In this document: positions 22,639-34,564 of the stretch, one piece after another
Numbering within the stretch: the first letter of the stretch is position 1
Layout: every line of letters starts with the position of its first letter
Assembly (NCBI GenBank): GCA_032358165.1
Contig: JAALGY010000039.1
Location: 434,001 to 498,000 of the forward strand
Length of the DNA: 64,000 bases
Direction of reading: 5' to 3'
Source of the DNA: Diplosphaera chodatii
Taxonomy: Eukaryota; Chlorophyta; Trebouxiophyceae; Prasiolales; Stichococcaceae
Program-made: the position numbers and the translations under genes
Notes under the pieces: model-generated
What the model was told of the DNA's origin: nothing
Seen by the model: only the letters and a program-made list of their open reading frames with translations
Databases searched by the model: none

Positions 22639-25516
22639 CTACCCGCTGCTGCCAGCTGCCGCCTTGCGCCGCTTGGCCTCTGCCAACCGCGCCTTCTTCG
22701 CCGCCTGCAGGGGACATGACGGCAGCTGCCTCAGAAAGAGTGCACACCCCCGGCTCGTCTGATGGTGGTTCTCTGCATGCTGCGCACAACTACGGCAAAG
22801 GTCCATGCTCAATGCGAACTGAACAATTGGGCAGCTGCTGTTACTACTGACCCCCAGCAGCATTGCTGCCGGGCACAACACTCCTCCTGATACTAGCCGG
22901 CATGTCTTGCAGCAAGGTCCGGGTCGGCGTCCACCTATCGTGCCCGCTCTCCAGCATCTACCTGACATCATTGTTGTGTCATAGCCACGCGAAAGGGTTC
23001 TAGCAACTGTGCGTCCTCTACTGCAGTACATCTGCCCGTAAACTTCACCTGGCGCGCCCGCTCCTGGGCCTCCGCCGCCGCGTCATCGTCGCGCCCCAGC
23101 CGCGCCGACCGCCGCTCCTCCGCCTGCACCGCCGCCCAGCCCACCTCCATGCGCCGGTCGTCAAACCGCTCGTCCGCAAATCTGCATGTTAGCGGGGGCA
23201 CCTGCTTCAACGGGTGCGCGTGCATACCAATGCTGATGGATCCAGGACCGCAGACTGTTCGGCTGTTGACACTTGTGTCGCGACATGTTGCGCTGCGCGC
23301 TGATTGAATGACCTTCGGGTGGCAGGGGTTGGAGCTGCACTGCAACCCGTCCTGACCTGGAGGGGTCGTAGCCGGTGATGGAACGCAGCTCCGCCCGCCA
23401 GTCGTCATCCGCACCGCCGGCCTCGTCATCCAGAAAGTCCGCCAGGTCGGCGTCCTCCTCCGCTTCCTGCCGCCGCTGCTGCTGCCGCTGCTGCTGCGGC
23501 TGCCGCGGCACCCCGCCCCCCGCCTGCAGACCGCCAGGTGCCTTTGCATTAGTACATGTCACCGAGGAGGACCTATGCATGCCGCACTGTACTCCTGCCT
23601 CGTGCAGAGCAGCAGTGTCCCTGGCCCGCGTACCGCAGGTGCTTTATCTGGCAGGGTTTTGAACATACACACTGAGCATTTCTGCGGAGAGGTTGCTGCG
23701 GTGTGAGGAGTGCTGCATACAATCTGTGCACTGACACATGTGCCGCTTTGCTTGGTATTGTGAATGTACAGGCCAGGGTGCTTGCCGAGTAGAACTGCTG
23801 CGCCGGCCTCGGTGCGCCGTGCTGCCGGGGCTGCAGCAGCCGCGGCCCGGCTGCCGGCGGCCCTGGCCGCTGCGCCGGCGACTGCTGCTGCTTCTGCTGC
23901 TGCTGCCGTGGCGGCGGCGACGCTGCTGCCTGCTGCCGTCCGGGCGATGCGGCAGCGGCACTGCCAGCGGAAGCTGGAAGGTGCGCACGCACCGCGGCCG
24001 CCAGCGCGGCGTCTGCCTTCTGCCGTCCAGTCACCCCTGCAGCAAATGCTCCCGCCGCCTCACCCCACCCGCTGGTGGCTCATAGACGCAATAGGTGAAG
24101 TGCTGGCACAGCGCCAAAGCAACGCCCTGCATGCTGTTGACTGCCTGAATATCCTGGCGATATGCTTCCTCCACACCACCACATGCATGCTGGAGCTTCT
24201 GCCGCTGCCTGTCTCACCTGCAACCGCCAGCGGCTGCGCTGCGCTGCGGTTGGCCACGGCCCTGCGGCCGCCGCCGCCGCACCTGACCTTTTGCTTCGCC
24301 ACAGCGCCGTTTGCCACTCCTTGCCTGCATAAAAGTGCCTATCATGGGAGCAGTCCGCATGCCAAATCCGTAAGCTATTCTGTGGCACGCACTCCACAAC
24401 ACCCGGTACCATGCACCGCATTGACTATGCATGAGCCCGATCCTCCCATCGTTCAGCTCAAGCCTTCGCTGCATTGGACAATGCTGCTCAGCGGGCCTCA
24501 GAAGTGCAGGCGCACTGCACACCTCTGCAGAGGCGAAGGCCTGCCGCTGCTCCCGCTGCCCAGCTGCCTTCTGGCGCTGGCGCCGCCAGCAGGCGATGCA
24601 GACAGGCTGCGGTACATCGAGGTGGTGTCGGCCGTCGGGCGTGGGCTGCCTCTGGACGCCCCTGCTGCAGGGCTGGACTTTGTGGCAGTGGGCGCACTGG
24701 CGTGTGGTGTGAGGTGCGCTGCACGGCCCTGCTTTGCGGCGGCCTGCAGCTCTGTCCTGATGGCCGATCTCGGCGGCACCTGTATCACATGCACTCTGTG
24801 GTTTGGACATTTCTGTGGTTATAGCATCCTACTCTCCTAGAATTCCATCAGAGGGGGGCGCGCATGGTGCCAGCAAAATTGATGGTTGAAATGGTCAGGC
24901 ACCAGAAGCAGCGTCGGACGCCCGAGGCCAGCTGCCACGAGGGTTGCATGCTGTGCACCAGCTAGGGGCACCTGCTGTTTGGCTGGCGGCATAGTAGCGG
25001 CGGCGGCGGCGCCGGGGCTGCCGAGCGCCTCAAAGGCTGCGAGCTGCGCCGCAACCTTCCGCCGCCGCTCCTCTGCCGAGGCGGCTGCAGTGCAACCACG
25101 GGGTCTGCACCAGGCTTGGCTTGCTTGCATGAGCTATGAGTGCCATCGCCCGTTCAGGTCTGCAGGTTTGCAGCCATGTGAACGTGCGTTTGCTAGCTGG
25201 CTGCCCCCTCTGAGGGCAGCGCTCCGCTGCTGAGCAGCAGTTAAGCACCTGGGTCTGGCAAGGCAGGCTGGCTGCCGCCGCCGCTGCCGCCGGCGGCACT
25301 GACCCTGCTGTTGGCTCCGCCGTTGCCCGGTGCTGCGCCGGCAGCCGGCAGCTTGGCCGCGCCCACCGGGAACTTGGGCTTGTGCGGCGAGCGCTGCGGC
25401 GCGTCCGGCGCCCACCCCGGAGCGGCTGAGGCGAGCCGCGTGGACGTGGTCCCTCCGAAAATGGACTGCCGCTGTGCGAGACGCGTGCGCAGCTCCTCCT
25501 GCCGCTTCGCGTCCAT
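22639..25516 (-). CDS. SPT2: SPT2-like chromatin protein (histone H3-H4 chaperone), intact copy
   Basis: Nuclear histone-binding factor linked to transcription elongation. Eight exons give one 427-codon frame: 25516-25249, 25084-24972, 24743-24523, 24282-24218, 24036-23786, 23523-23357, 23181-23049 and 22704-22639 (TAG). The conserved C-terminal SPT2 domain spans the last three exons: acidic DADLADFLDDEAGG, then LRSITGYDPSRFADERFDD, MEVGW, EERRSARLGRDDD and a basic KKARLAEAKRRK tail. This matches the family pattern acidic-box / GYD / MExxW / EExRSxRxGxxED / basic tail. The N-terminus has EELRTRLAQRQ and EERRRKVAAQLAAFEALG. The middle is Ala/Gln/Pro-rich, probably disordered. The intron after 23786 has a GC donor (TCG|gcaagc) that is conserved in the damaged copy. 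The start at 25516 is the first ATG of the shared segment. Confidence 0.85.
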
Positions 25517-26005
25517 GCCGGGTGGCGGTGCATGAGCGCAGCGGTGTCAGATCATGTCACCTGCGCCTCCCACATGAAGTGGCGCCAACTTGCTTTGGGC
25601 GTCTTCCCTACCTGCTGCTGCACGCTGCTAAGGACCCTGATTGAGATTAAGCTGTCACAATCGCTTGTTTCCGTAGGCTCTCGCTTCAAGCTGAACCCAA
25701 TGACCGACCAGATGGGTTGCAGGTGCTGATCTGGCAATATGGTTTCACAAACAATCTGATGTGCACAGGCGGTCTCCTGTGCCTAGATGTTGTTGTGGCG
25801 CTCCAGGCAAGAAATGGGACTTGACGTTGCGCTCTCGGCCCTGCACCCTGCAATGGCACATCACGTGAGTGCTAGCCATCCCCGGTCGGTTTGAAAGGGG
25901 TTCCCGTGAATGCGATGCGCCTTTCCAGCTATCGGGTGGGTTGCGGGTACGTGAGGCGACTGAACAGACGAGACGACCAAACAATTTGCCGACATTCAGA
26001 CTGCA
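25517..26005. repeat. Duplicated upstream flank of SPT2, copy 1
   Basis: About 490 bp upstream of the SPT2 start matches 33751-34256 closely, from the start codon out to the shared block gactgaacagacgagacgac. It probably holds promoter and 5' UTR. Divergence is mostly point changes and a few indels, so the duplication is fairly recent. Confidence 0.75.
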
Positions 26006-26716
26006 GCTCAATTCACTTCACTTCACTACTTCAGACTGCAGCGGCATGTGCATGCACCTCGGACGTTCAGCGCACCTCACACCTCGCCGTGGCATTGCTT
26101 CGATGGCAACCTGCTGATAACCTGTTCCCTCCCAAACTGCAACCACGCCCTGCTGCACCCGCCGCCGGCCTGATGGAAATTTACACTGTTGCATGTATTC
26201 AAAGTCAGCCCAACGGGCTGGTATTTCGGGTGAGGACCTGGCAGCTGCATCATGTTGACATTTGAGTGGCGTTACTGTGGACGATTGGTAGTTTGGCAAT
26301 TCACAAGCTGGACAGAGCCGTCAGCAGCAGGATGCAGCAACGAACATACATCGCATGGCTGGCTGCTGTTGATGATCAACCAGCCGACGCCGTACACCCG
26401 TATCACACACACATGCATGTTGCCGTGCACGGCCGGAAGCCTGACGGCGGCATCACAATGCGCAGTTGCATGATGGGCCCAGCCTGCAATCGGAGCTTCA
26501 TGCAATCCCGTGACAATCCTGTGACAATCCTGTGACTCGTACACCTGGAGGCGCAGGTATGAGATTCTAGATTCTCTGTCTCAATGCCACGAACCTACAA
26601 CGGTACTATCAGAAACACACAGGCTGTCCGTCCAAGCGCCAAAATTGCAACAGCGTAAGTAACCGGGCCATAAGCAGCAGGCATTCGAACCAAGCACCCA
26701 GACGGCCCGCCAAAGA
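26006..26716. other. Spacer between the divergent SPT2 and secreted-protein genes
   Basis: No exon is recognised. It lies beyond the duplicated SPT2 flank and before a plus-strand signal-peptide exon. Confidence 0.4.
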
Positions 26717-29700
26717 ATGGCAGCGCTGTTGTTCCTGTTGTTTGCGACCTGCCTGGCCATTTTGGGACCAGGCGCATCGGCTGCGCCCGTCACGCATGGC
26801 GACCTCATGCTGTATTCGCGAGGCAAGCCCGAGGCCGTGCAGGTGACCTTGCTCCACCACGGTTCAGCGTAGACGCAGCAGGCCGACCAGGCTGTACATG
26901 TGCCGCCCACACTGCGGAGTCCGCAAATAATGTGCGTGCTGATGACAATGGCTACATCAGCACTGACCACCACCCCTCCCGCACCCCACGAGCATTAGAA
27001 AGGCGCCCAATGAGAGCGATCAAGCCGTTCGTGAGGCTGATAGGTTGTCGCGACCGGGGTGTCCCTGCCGCTGTGCGCGTGACACCATACCAGCTGATAC
27101 CTCAAAATGACGCACGGACACCGTCCACCTGCATGATCACCTGCTTGACAGCTCCCGGGCCCCTTCCTAACGTATCTGAAGCAGTTGCAGCACGTATCGG
27201 ACAGCTCAGCGCAAAGAATGCCGATGGGCGGCCATGCGAGGTTTCATTTGTTCACGCGGTGACAGAACAGCTCTGTGCCACTTGCCGCCAGACGGCTTGT
27301 ATGTGGTTGCAGTCTTTAGTATCAGGCGCAAGTGGGAGCCCCAGTCATGGGTGGCTCAGTGGCTTGCGTATATGCTCTCGAACACAACGCGTCTGCTGAC
27401 GTGCTCCCTACAGATGCATGCAGCAGGCACCCGTGCAATGCCGGTAGCCGGTGTCTTTACGGGCCTGTTGTTGCGCTTGCAGTTCCGAAGTTCCAGAGGC
27501 GGAGTCAAGGCCACGCTTAAGCTCAAAGGCTTCCGTGATGTATCCGGTGGCGCTGTGAGCACCGATGCCAGGCACGAACCACCATGCGTGGATGCATGCT
27601 GCACATGACCCAGCATTGCTGCCGCGCATGTGAGCAGTTGTCATCTGGACGAATGGTCATTCATGCTATATGTGGCTAATGCTGCATACTGATGGTCACA
27701 CACGCATGACAGCGCCGGCTAGCCCAATGAGATGACTGCGCCGTGCACTTGGCGGTGCTGCCCTTCTGCATGCTTTGCTCTCATTTTCCATGGTCCATGC
27801 CGCTCGACAGCGGCATGTGATTTGCCGAGGTTGGACCCGCTCTACTTGTGCACTGAAGGTATGCCGCGGTCCTGGGGTCCACGACAGCGGGGGCGCTGCA
27901 AGTTGCATTTATGAGGTTGGGAGCCACTCCCAAGGTGCGCACTCGCTCATTTGCCGCCATTCCGATGGACGTGCGTGCATTCTCTGCAAATCGTGGTGGA
28001 TACGTCAGGCCATTGTTTACGACATGCATGCATGCTGCATGTATGACACTCGGCGGCTGATTGCGCACCTTAATTCAACCGATGCATAGGTACTTGGAGT
28101 GCGGGTGCTACTTCCCCCGTCACAGGGTTCCAAGTACTGCTACAACTTTCGGCAGGCTTTCGCACTAAGTGCAACAACTGGTCGCGGAGGGTCAACAGGT
28201 ACAGCCAGATCCCACTCAGACTCACCATTTACGTGTTGAACCCAGACAATGGTGTTGACAAAGTCTGCATCTTGCGAACGGTCCCTCACACCCTAGTGTG
28301 GAACATGTGAAGCAACTGCATGACATCAACACCAAACACCCGCCAAGCTGCAATTTTGATGCTGCCCTCGGTGTCTGGTGCAGAGCTGACGGTGTACACA
28401 TTTCTGAGATGCACTAAGACCACCGCCAAGGGCACGCCAATTGCCACCACCTTTGATGTTCGACAGTGGTGCGTGCAGAATGTACGCAGACGCCACCTTG
28501 CTGTCAGCAGCACGCCCCTTGCATCTGGTCCCCAAGGCTGCATGCATATCGGGCATTTCTTCATCAGAGCCTGGCGTGTGTAGGTCTGCCAATGTGACAA
28601 AAGCAGGCAAACTGCTGAGTACCATCACGACAGGCGCGCAAGCTCCATTGAAGGTGTGGCACTGTTGTCACCGACTCACCCGTATCACTCTACCAGTGGC
28701 ATGACACTGCAGATGCGATGCAACCTCCTCATTGATAGCACGTTTGCGAATGTAAGGGTCTTCAGGTGGGTTGACAATGCAAAGGATGACGCGGGTGGGT
28801 GTTGCTTATGCGAGGTCAATGCCGTGGAGTCGCGCCTGGCAATTGTCAATGGTCGGGTCTATGTATCAGTGACGCTCAAAAGCGGGCTGGTGAGCTGAGC
28901 CGACGCAGCGCCCAGCAACGATGAGGCTTGCATTGGCAATATGCACACGCACGACAAACGTCATGAGGGTGCACTGGTCCGCATGCGAAGGGCATGTCAT
29001 GCAGTGAGCAAACTCCATGCATTGTAGGATATCCAAGTCTACCGACTGATCACCAGCGGGGCCGGCAACAAAGCTGTCGCCAAACTACTCTTGATCTGGG
29101 CCACAAAGGTGCACATATATGCCTTTCTTCCGCTGCTGACAAGCAGTGCCATGAAAGTTTGTATGAGCTGTGCAAGTGCGGCCTCCCAGTGCTCAAGGGA
29201 CAAGCCGTTATTGACAGCCGCCCATTCCTATAACCCTGGCGATTCTAGCGTCATCATTCTGATGCTGAGGCTTTGTGTGACATCGCATAAGGTGGGTTCC
29301 CGAGGGTACTTCAACATGTTGCCGACAAGCGCCACAACCGGGTTTGCGCTCGGCGCTGGAGAGAATGGCATGGTAACGATGACGCGATGAGCCCGGCCAC
29401 CTGCATAGTTGAATCTGTCTGCCTATCACAACAGATGCACCCTTTCTGGCAACGCTGTGCAACTAGCGCACTGGACGAATACCTCGTTGTCCTACAGCCT
29501 ATGCTTTGTGTAGTCTGACTTTGCCGGGTGACAGCAATGACGGAGTTTCTAACCTTCGTTGGGTCTGTTTTGCCACCCTATCATGCTTCTGTTCCGCAGA
29601 TATACTCTGTGGCAAAGGGACGCGGTGCTTATGCTGGGGGCATACCTGCGCTCTACTATATTGACGTGGCTGCCAAGGCAAGCTGCACTGCAATGACAAG

Positions 29701-29992
29701 AATGCCTGGCATCACATGACGATGCGCATGGCTTCAATCTACACGACTGTCATTTGCCACAGCTACATCGGTTGTACGGCATACTGCGCAAGCATCAACA
29801 CGAGAGCAAGTGTGTGCTATCTAACAGGGCTCGACTGCATATGCTATCATTCGACAAGGCACCGTCGGCAATGCTTCCAAGACCGTTGATGTCCTCAGAA
29901 TCTCGGTAGCAGAGCTAAAGGCCAGGGCTAAGGGCAAAGTGCTCTTCAAACAGCCGCAACCTGCCTTCTTCAGCATTGCAGTGGTCCCGTGA
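26717..29992 (+). CDS. Candidate secreted protein of unknown function, multi-exon
   Basis: Exon 26717-26842 starts with ATG and encodes a good signal peptide (MAALLFLLFATCLAIL...GASA) followed by APVTHGDLMLYSRGKPEAVQ. The last exons are well defined: 29600-29677 (YSVAKGRGAYAGGIPALYY), a GC-donor intron, then 29828-29992 ending PAFFSIAVVP and TGA. Between them, exon-like segments with protein-like, beta-strand-rich sequence occur at about 27481-27554 (VKATLKLKGFRDVSGGA), 28095-28199 (GSKYCYNFRQAFALSATTGR), 28208-28270 (IPLRLTIYVLNPDNGVDKV), 28321-28466, 28720-28898 (VYVSVTLKSGLVS) and 29028-29108. I could not join all of them in one frame, and more than one gene is possible. The family is not recognised. 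It sits between the two SPT2 copies and runs in the opposite direction. Confidence 0.42.
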
Positions 29993-30684
29993 AGTATAAT
30001 TCGTCTGGCTCAGAGGTGATCACTTGAGTAGCCAACTGCGATCCACGAGCGGGGTATGCTGATACTACGTTGTTAACGTAACAGAGCAGCTTGACTTTGG
30101 GCTGACAACTGCAAGCAGCTACAGCTTCTACATTTTAACAGCTTTGGGTCAGCGAGACACCTAATAGCTACATGGCAACAGGCAAAGCACGATGTCACAA
30201 CTGCACCATGTCACATGACGTGTGAAGGCAGGAGGTGCTGATGAAGTACCACACTTGGACCGACGAGCATCTGACAGCAACATTGCGTTGGATTGGCATT
30301 AGTAGACTCACTACTAGTAGGCTGCGCTACGCTGAGCGAGCTTACACACTCCGACATGGTGATGACGTGCAGCATGGAATTGCATGCCAGAACTTGCATC
30401 ATGCTGTTTGCTTTTGTATTGAATGTGCACATTCGGCAACGACTATGAGCACCAGCTGACTTGCACATGTAACAGCTCGCGTGAGCTGCACCAGAAAACT
30501 CTGCTCGCGAGTGGAGTAGCCTGAGGGCTCCATAACAGCAGCGGCATGCGGCAACAGCTCTTGGCACTCCCCTCATATGCCAGCTGCTGTGCTTGCTTGC
30601 CAGTCGTACTTTGCCCTCAGGAGGCAGCCGCAACTGAAATTTGCAATGTTGCCGCACACAAGCTGAGCAGCAACTCCGATGCAA
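29993..30684. other. Intergenic region
   Basis: No gene is recognised between the secreted-protein stop and the damaged SPT2 copy. Confidence 0.4.
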
Positions 30685-33600
30685 TTACTTCCAGCTTCCA
30701 TCTGCCGCCTTGCGCCGCTTGGCCTCCGCCAACCGCGCCATCTTCGCTGCCTGCAGACAGAGTGATGTCAGAATGTCGGTCGCTGGAGGGTACAACTGTA
30801 TGCTCGATCGACGGCAGATGCGTGCCTAGCTGCCATTGACTGAGGGCTACCCACATCTGTGTAGTGACGGCAGCTGCTGCGGCAGCCGCTCCTAGCCGCG
30901 GCCGGCAGCTCGACACTGCTACCTGTTGGTTGTGCCAGCACGAGTACGCCCCAACAAGACTGCGGATGATGGGCAGGTGTGCACTGCAGACGCCTCGGCA
31001 ACCGGCTGCGTCGCTCCTATCAGCATCTGATGGCACAGTACTTACATGCGTTGGCGCCGGGCGCGGCGTCGTCTGCGTGGTGGGCCTGCGCCGCCGCGTC
31101 GTCATCGCGCCCCAGCCGCGCGGACCGCCGCTCCTCCGCCTGCGCCGCCGCCCAGCCCACCTCCATGCGCCGGTCGCCACCCCGCTCGTCCACAAACCTG
31201 CACGCCAGCGGAGGCAGCAGCTCCCAAGGAACGCCCGGGACACACACACGTCTGTGCTGCTGCAGCTGCCGCAGCGTTTCAGGCTGTCAGCACCCATGCT
31301 GCGCTGCGAGGCTAGCCAGACGACCTTGGGGTGGCACCTGTTGGATCGGCGCGCGAGAACCGTGCTGACCTGGAGGGGTCGTAGCCGGTGATGGAGCGCA
31401 GCTCGGCGCGCCAGCTGTCATCCGCGCCGCCGGCCTCGTCATCCAGGAAGTCGGCCAGGTCGGCTTCGTCCTCTGCTTCCTGCCGCCGCTGCTGCTGCCG
31501 CTGCGCCTGCGGCTGCCGTGGCACTCCGCCCCCCGCCTGCGGATCGTCAGGTGCAGCTGCATCACCACGACGGGTTGCTCGATGGCCCAACATCTGCTGG
31601 AGGGCCCGACTTCCGCAGGCAGCACCTTCCCCATGCGTCTAAAGGCCTCAATTGGCCAGTTGGTGAATGGCTTTCTGAGCATATAGACTCACACCCCTGT
31701 CCAGCATGCAAACTGCTCCACCACGTTGATGCGCTCATGCATCCGCAGCGATCACACAACACTTCAGGCACTGGGCCAGGGTGCTTGCCGAGTAGCACTG
31801 CTGCGCCGGCGCCTGCTGCTGCTTCTGGTGCCGCCGTTGCCGCTGCTGCTGCTCCCGCTGCGACGGCGCAGCTGCCTGCTGCCACCGCGGCGACGCCATG
31901 GCAGCGGCGCTGGTGGTGGCAGCGCCGGAAGCTGGAGGGTGTGCGCGGACTGCTGCCGCCAGCGCGGCGTCCGCCTCCTACCGGCCCGTCACCCCTGCAG
32001 CATGTGAGCACGCCACCTCACCCCAGTCGCTGGTCTCCCGGTATATGAACCAGCCACACCGTTGGCACAGGGCCACACGCCACACGTTGCTGACTGCCAT
32101 GACGCCGTCCTACGAGGATCCTGCTCCTACTTGCCAAACCATCGTGGGTGGGGCAGGACCCTCTGCCGCAGCAAACATACCTGCGACCGCCAGCAACTGC
32201 ATCGCGCTGCGGTTGGCGACAGCCTGGCAGCCGCCGCCGCCGCCCCTGACCCTCTACTTTGCCACAGCACCATTTGCCGCGCCCTGCCTGCAGTGGAGCC
32301 GGCAACCCAATTAACACTACACAGAAGTCGTGCAGTACATACTGCAGCTGACAGGAACGCCAGGCAGGGGGCGATCTGATTGGTAGCAGGCACCGCTGGC
32401 TTCCTTACTGCATGGCCATCAGGCTCTGTTGTACGGCTTCCCGAGATGAAATGGAAACGGAGCAAGCCATGCGCGCTGCATGTGTCACAGGACGCTAAAG
32501 CACACCTCTGAGCAGTGATGGCCTGCCGCCGCTCCTGCCGCCCAGCTGCCAGCTGGTGCTGGCGCCGTCGGCAGGCTATGCCGACAGGCTGCGGCACATC
32601 GAGCTGCAGTACATCGAGCTGCTGCCGGCCGTGGGGCGCGGGCTGCCTCTGGATGCCCCTGCTGCAGGGCCGGACCTTGGGGCTGTGGGTGCAGCAGCCT
32701 GTGCTGGGAGCTTTGCCGCTCGGCCGCTGCTAGAGCTGCAGCCTGCAGCTCTGTCCTGGTGGCCGACCTCGCCGGCTGCTGCAGCAAGTCGATGGGTTAG
32801 CAAGTTGACGCTTGAGGGTCCTGCTGTGGTTGCAGCATACTGTATACAATCTGGACAAGCTTCTTCGAGCATGAGGGCACTTGCATATGCTGGATCGCCA
32901 GACTGAAGTGGCGGCGCCAGCGTTCAGCTCGCACGTGCGATGACAGCAACACAGCAACACATGCTGTGCAGCATATACTCGCCTGCTGTTTGGGTGGCAG
33001 CGCAGCAGCGGTGGGGGCGGAGCTGCCGAGCGTCTCAAATGCGGCGAGCTGCACCGCGACCTTCCATCGGCACTCCTCTGCCGCGGATTGCAGCTGCATT
33101 GCAGAGACCACCATGGCTTGAATATCGGTTGTGATGTCCAGCTGCCGTTCATCTGGAACGCTGGGTGAGTCCCAGGGCAATATAGGAGTGTAACAGTTGG
33201 CACGTCGGCTGTATCTGCAATCTGCAACATTGGGTTGCTCACTGCATGCTCTGGCTCTGGCATCTTGTTGCCTGCGTGTGGGGTGCGCCTGCCACTCAGC
33301 ATACACAACAGCAATCCAGCACCTGGGTCTGGCGTGGCGGCATTGCTGCTGCTGAGCTGGCCACCGCTGCTGCTGTCGCCGCCGCCGCTAATTCTGCCAG
33401 TGCCTGGGTGATGCGCCGGCAGCCGGCAGCCTCTCCGCGCCAGCCGGAAACTTTGGCGTGTAGGGCGAGCGCTGCGGAGCTGCCGGCGCCCACCCTGGAG
33501 CGGCTGAGGCGAGCCGCGTGGATGCTGTCCCGCCGCAGATGGACTCCCGCCTGCATCTGGGGTGGTGCTTGGAAGGGCTGCTGTGCTGCGTTGCCTTGCG

Positions 33601-33750
33601 GTCCAAGAAGTAGAGCCCATACCAACCAATGGGTTGCATGGTGTGCGAGTCCACACACAGACGAGCATCTGGCAATGCTGATCACTGGCTTTGGCTGCAG
33701 CGCACTGTGCGAGACGCGTGCGCAGCTCCTCCATGCCGCTTCGCGTCCAT
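30685..33750 (-). pseudogene. Damaged second copy of SPT2
   Basis: It matches the intact copy exon by exon (offset about 8.2 kb). The C-terminal domain is well kept: LADFLDDEAGGADD, LRSITGYDPSR, MEVGW and EERRSARLGRDDD, then AAKMARLAEAKRRK and a changed end with TAA at 30685-30687. Damage: (a) one inserted base near 33732 shifts the original start frame but creates a new in-frame ATG seven codons later; (b) a 155-nt insert with GT...AG borders at 33551-33705; (c) the exon at about 32.5-32.8 kb does not hold one frame; (d) a CAG codon of the intact copy (frame VTGRQKADAAL) is TAG here, on plus strand 31978-31980. The domain could still be expressed from an internal start, but full-length SPT2 cannot be made without readthrough or altered splicing. 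Confidence 0.8.
33551..33705 (-). other. 155-nt insert with exact GT-AG borders, absent from the intact SPT2 copy
   Basis: The intact copy reads CTCGCACAGCGGCAGTCC. The second copy reads CTCGCACA, gtgcgc...atgcag, GCGGGAGTCC. Removing the insert restores the homologous frame exactly (phase 2, inside a Gln codon). It behaves as an intron present in one paralogue only. Confidence 0.75.
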
Positions 33751-34256
33751 GCCGGCTGGCGGTGCATGAGCGCAGCGGCGTCAGATCATGTCACCTGCGC
33801 CTCACACATGAAGCGGCGCCAGCTTGCTTTGGGCGTCTTCCCTACCTGCTGCTGCACGCTGCTAAGGGCCCTGATTGAGATGAAGCTGTCACAATCGCTT
33901 GCTGCCGTGGACTCTCGCTTCAAGCTGATCCTAATGACCGACCAGAATGGGTTGCAGGTGCTGATCTGGCAATCTGGTTTCACAAACAATCTGATGTGCA
34001 CAGGCGGTCTCCTGTGCCTAGATGTTGTTGTGGCGATCTAGGCAAGGAATGGGGTTTGACGTTGCGCTCCCGGTTCTGCATCCTTCATGGCACCTCACGT
34101 GAGTGCAAGACATGCAATCGTCCCCATCCAAATGGGAAAGGGGTATCCGTTGGATGCTGCGTTGCTGCCCTTTCCGATCTTCGCCGTCCAATCTTCAGCG
34201 ATCACGTGAGGCGACTGAACAGACGAGACGACCAAACAATTTGCCAATAATCAGCC
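33751..34256. repeat. Duplicated upstream flank of SPT2, copy 2
   Basis: Counterpart of 25517-26005. The end of similarity near gacgaccaaacaatttgcc marks the approximate duplication border. Confidence 0.75.
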
Positions 34257-34564
34257 CGCAGCGGTGTGTGCATGCACCTTGGACCTTCAGCGCATCGCAC
34301 AAATTGTCGTGGCATTTACCTCAAAGGCAATCTAGTCCGTTTGCCAGGAGCCTACTGGACTCGCATCTTCCATATCCTCGATCGTCCTCAAGCCATGATC
34401 CAATGCCAGCAACAAATGGTTCTGTCGACGCTGAGATAGCACTGCCTGCTGTGCTGTGGCAGCGCTGATTGAGGCTGGCTCGGACCAATTCTCAGCTGTA
34501 GCAGGTACGTGTGGCTTCCGGAGGTGCAGCCACAGTGGGAGGCCGCAACGGCGGCGATGAGCGC
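34257..34564. other. Short intergenic region upstream of the GT90 gene
   Basis: About 300 bp between the SPT2 duplication border and the GT90 start. No feature is recognised. Confidence 0.35.

Noticed and set aside
23764..24840. Plus-strand 358-codon open frame across the intact SPT2 gene
   Set aside because: It is antisense to Ala/Gln-rich SPT2 exons and introns, is not preserved in the second copy, and has low-complexity Arg/Leu/Pro content.
25532..25729. Plus-strand frame upstream of SPT2 conserved at 33691-34041
   Set aside because: Similarity comes from the whole duplicated flank; the frame ends at different places in the two copies, so it is better read as promoter/5' UTR sequence.
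26660..26700. ggttcgaatgcc-like sequence on the minus strand as a tRNA T-arm
   Set aside because: Flanking bases do not pair as a T-stem and no acceptor or anticodon arm fits.
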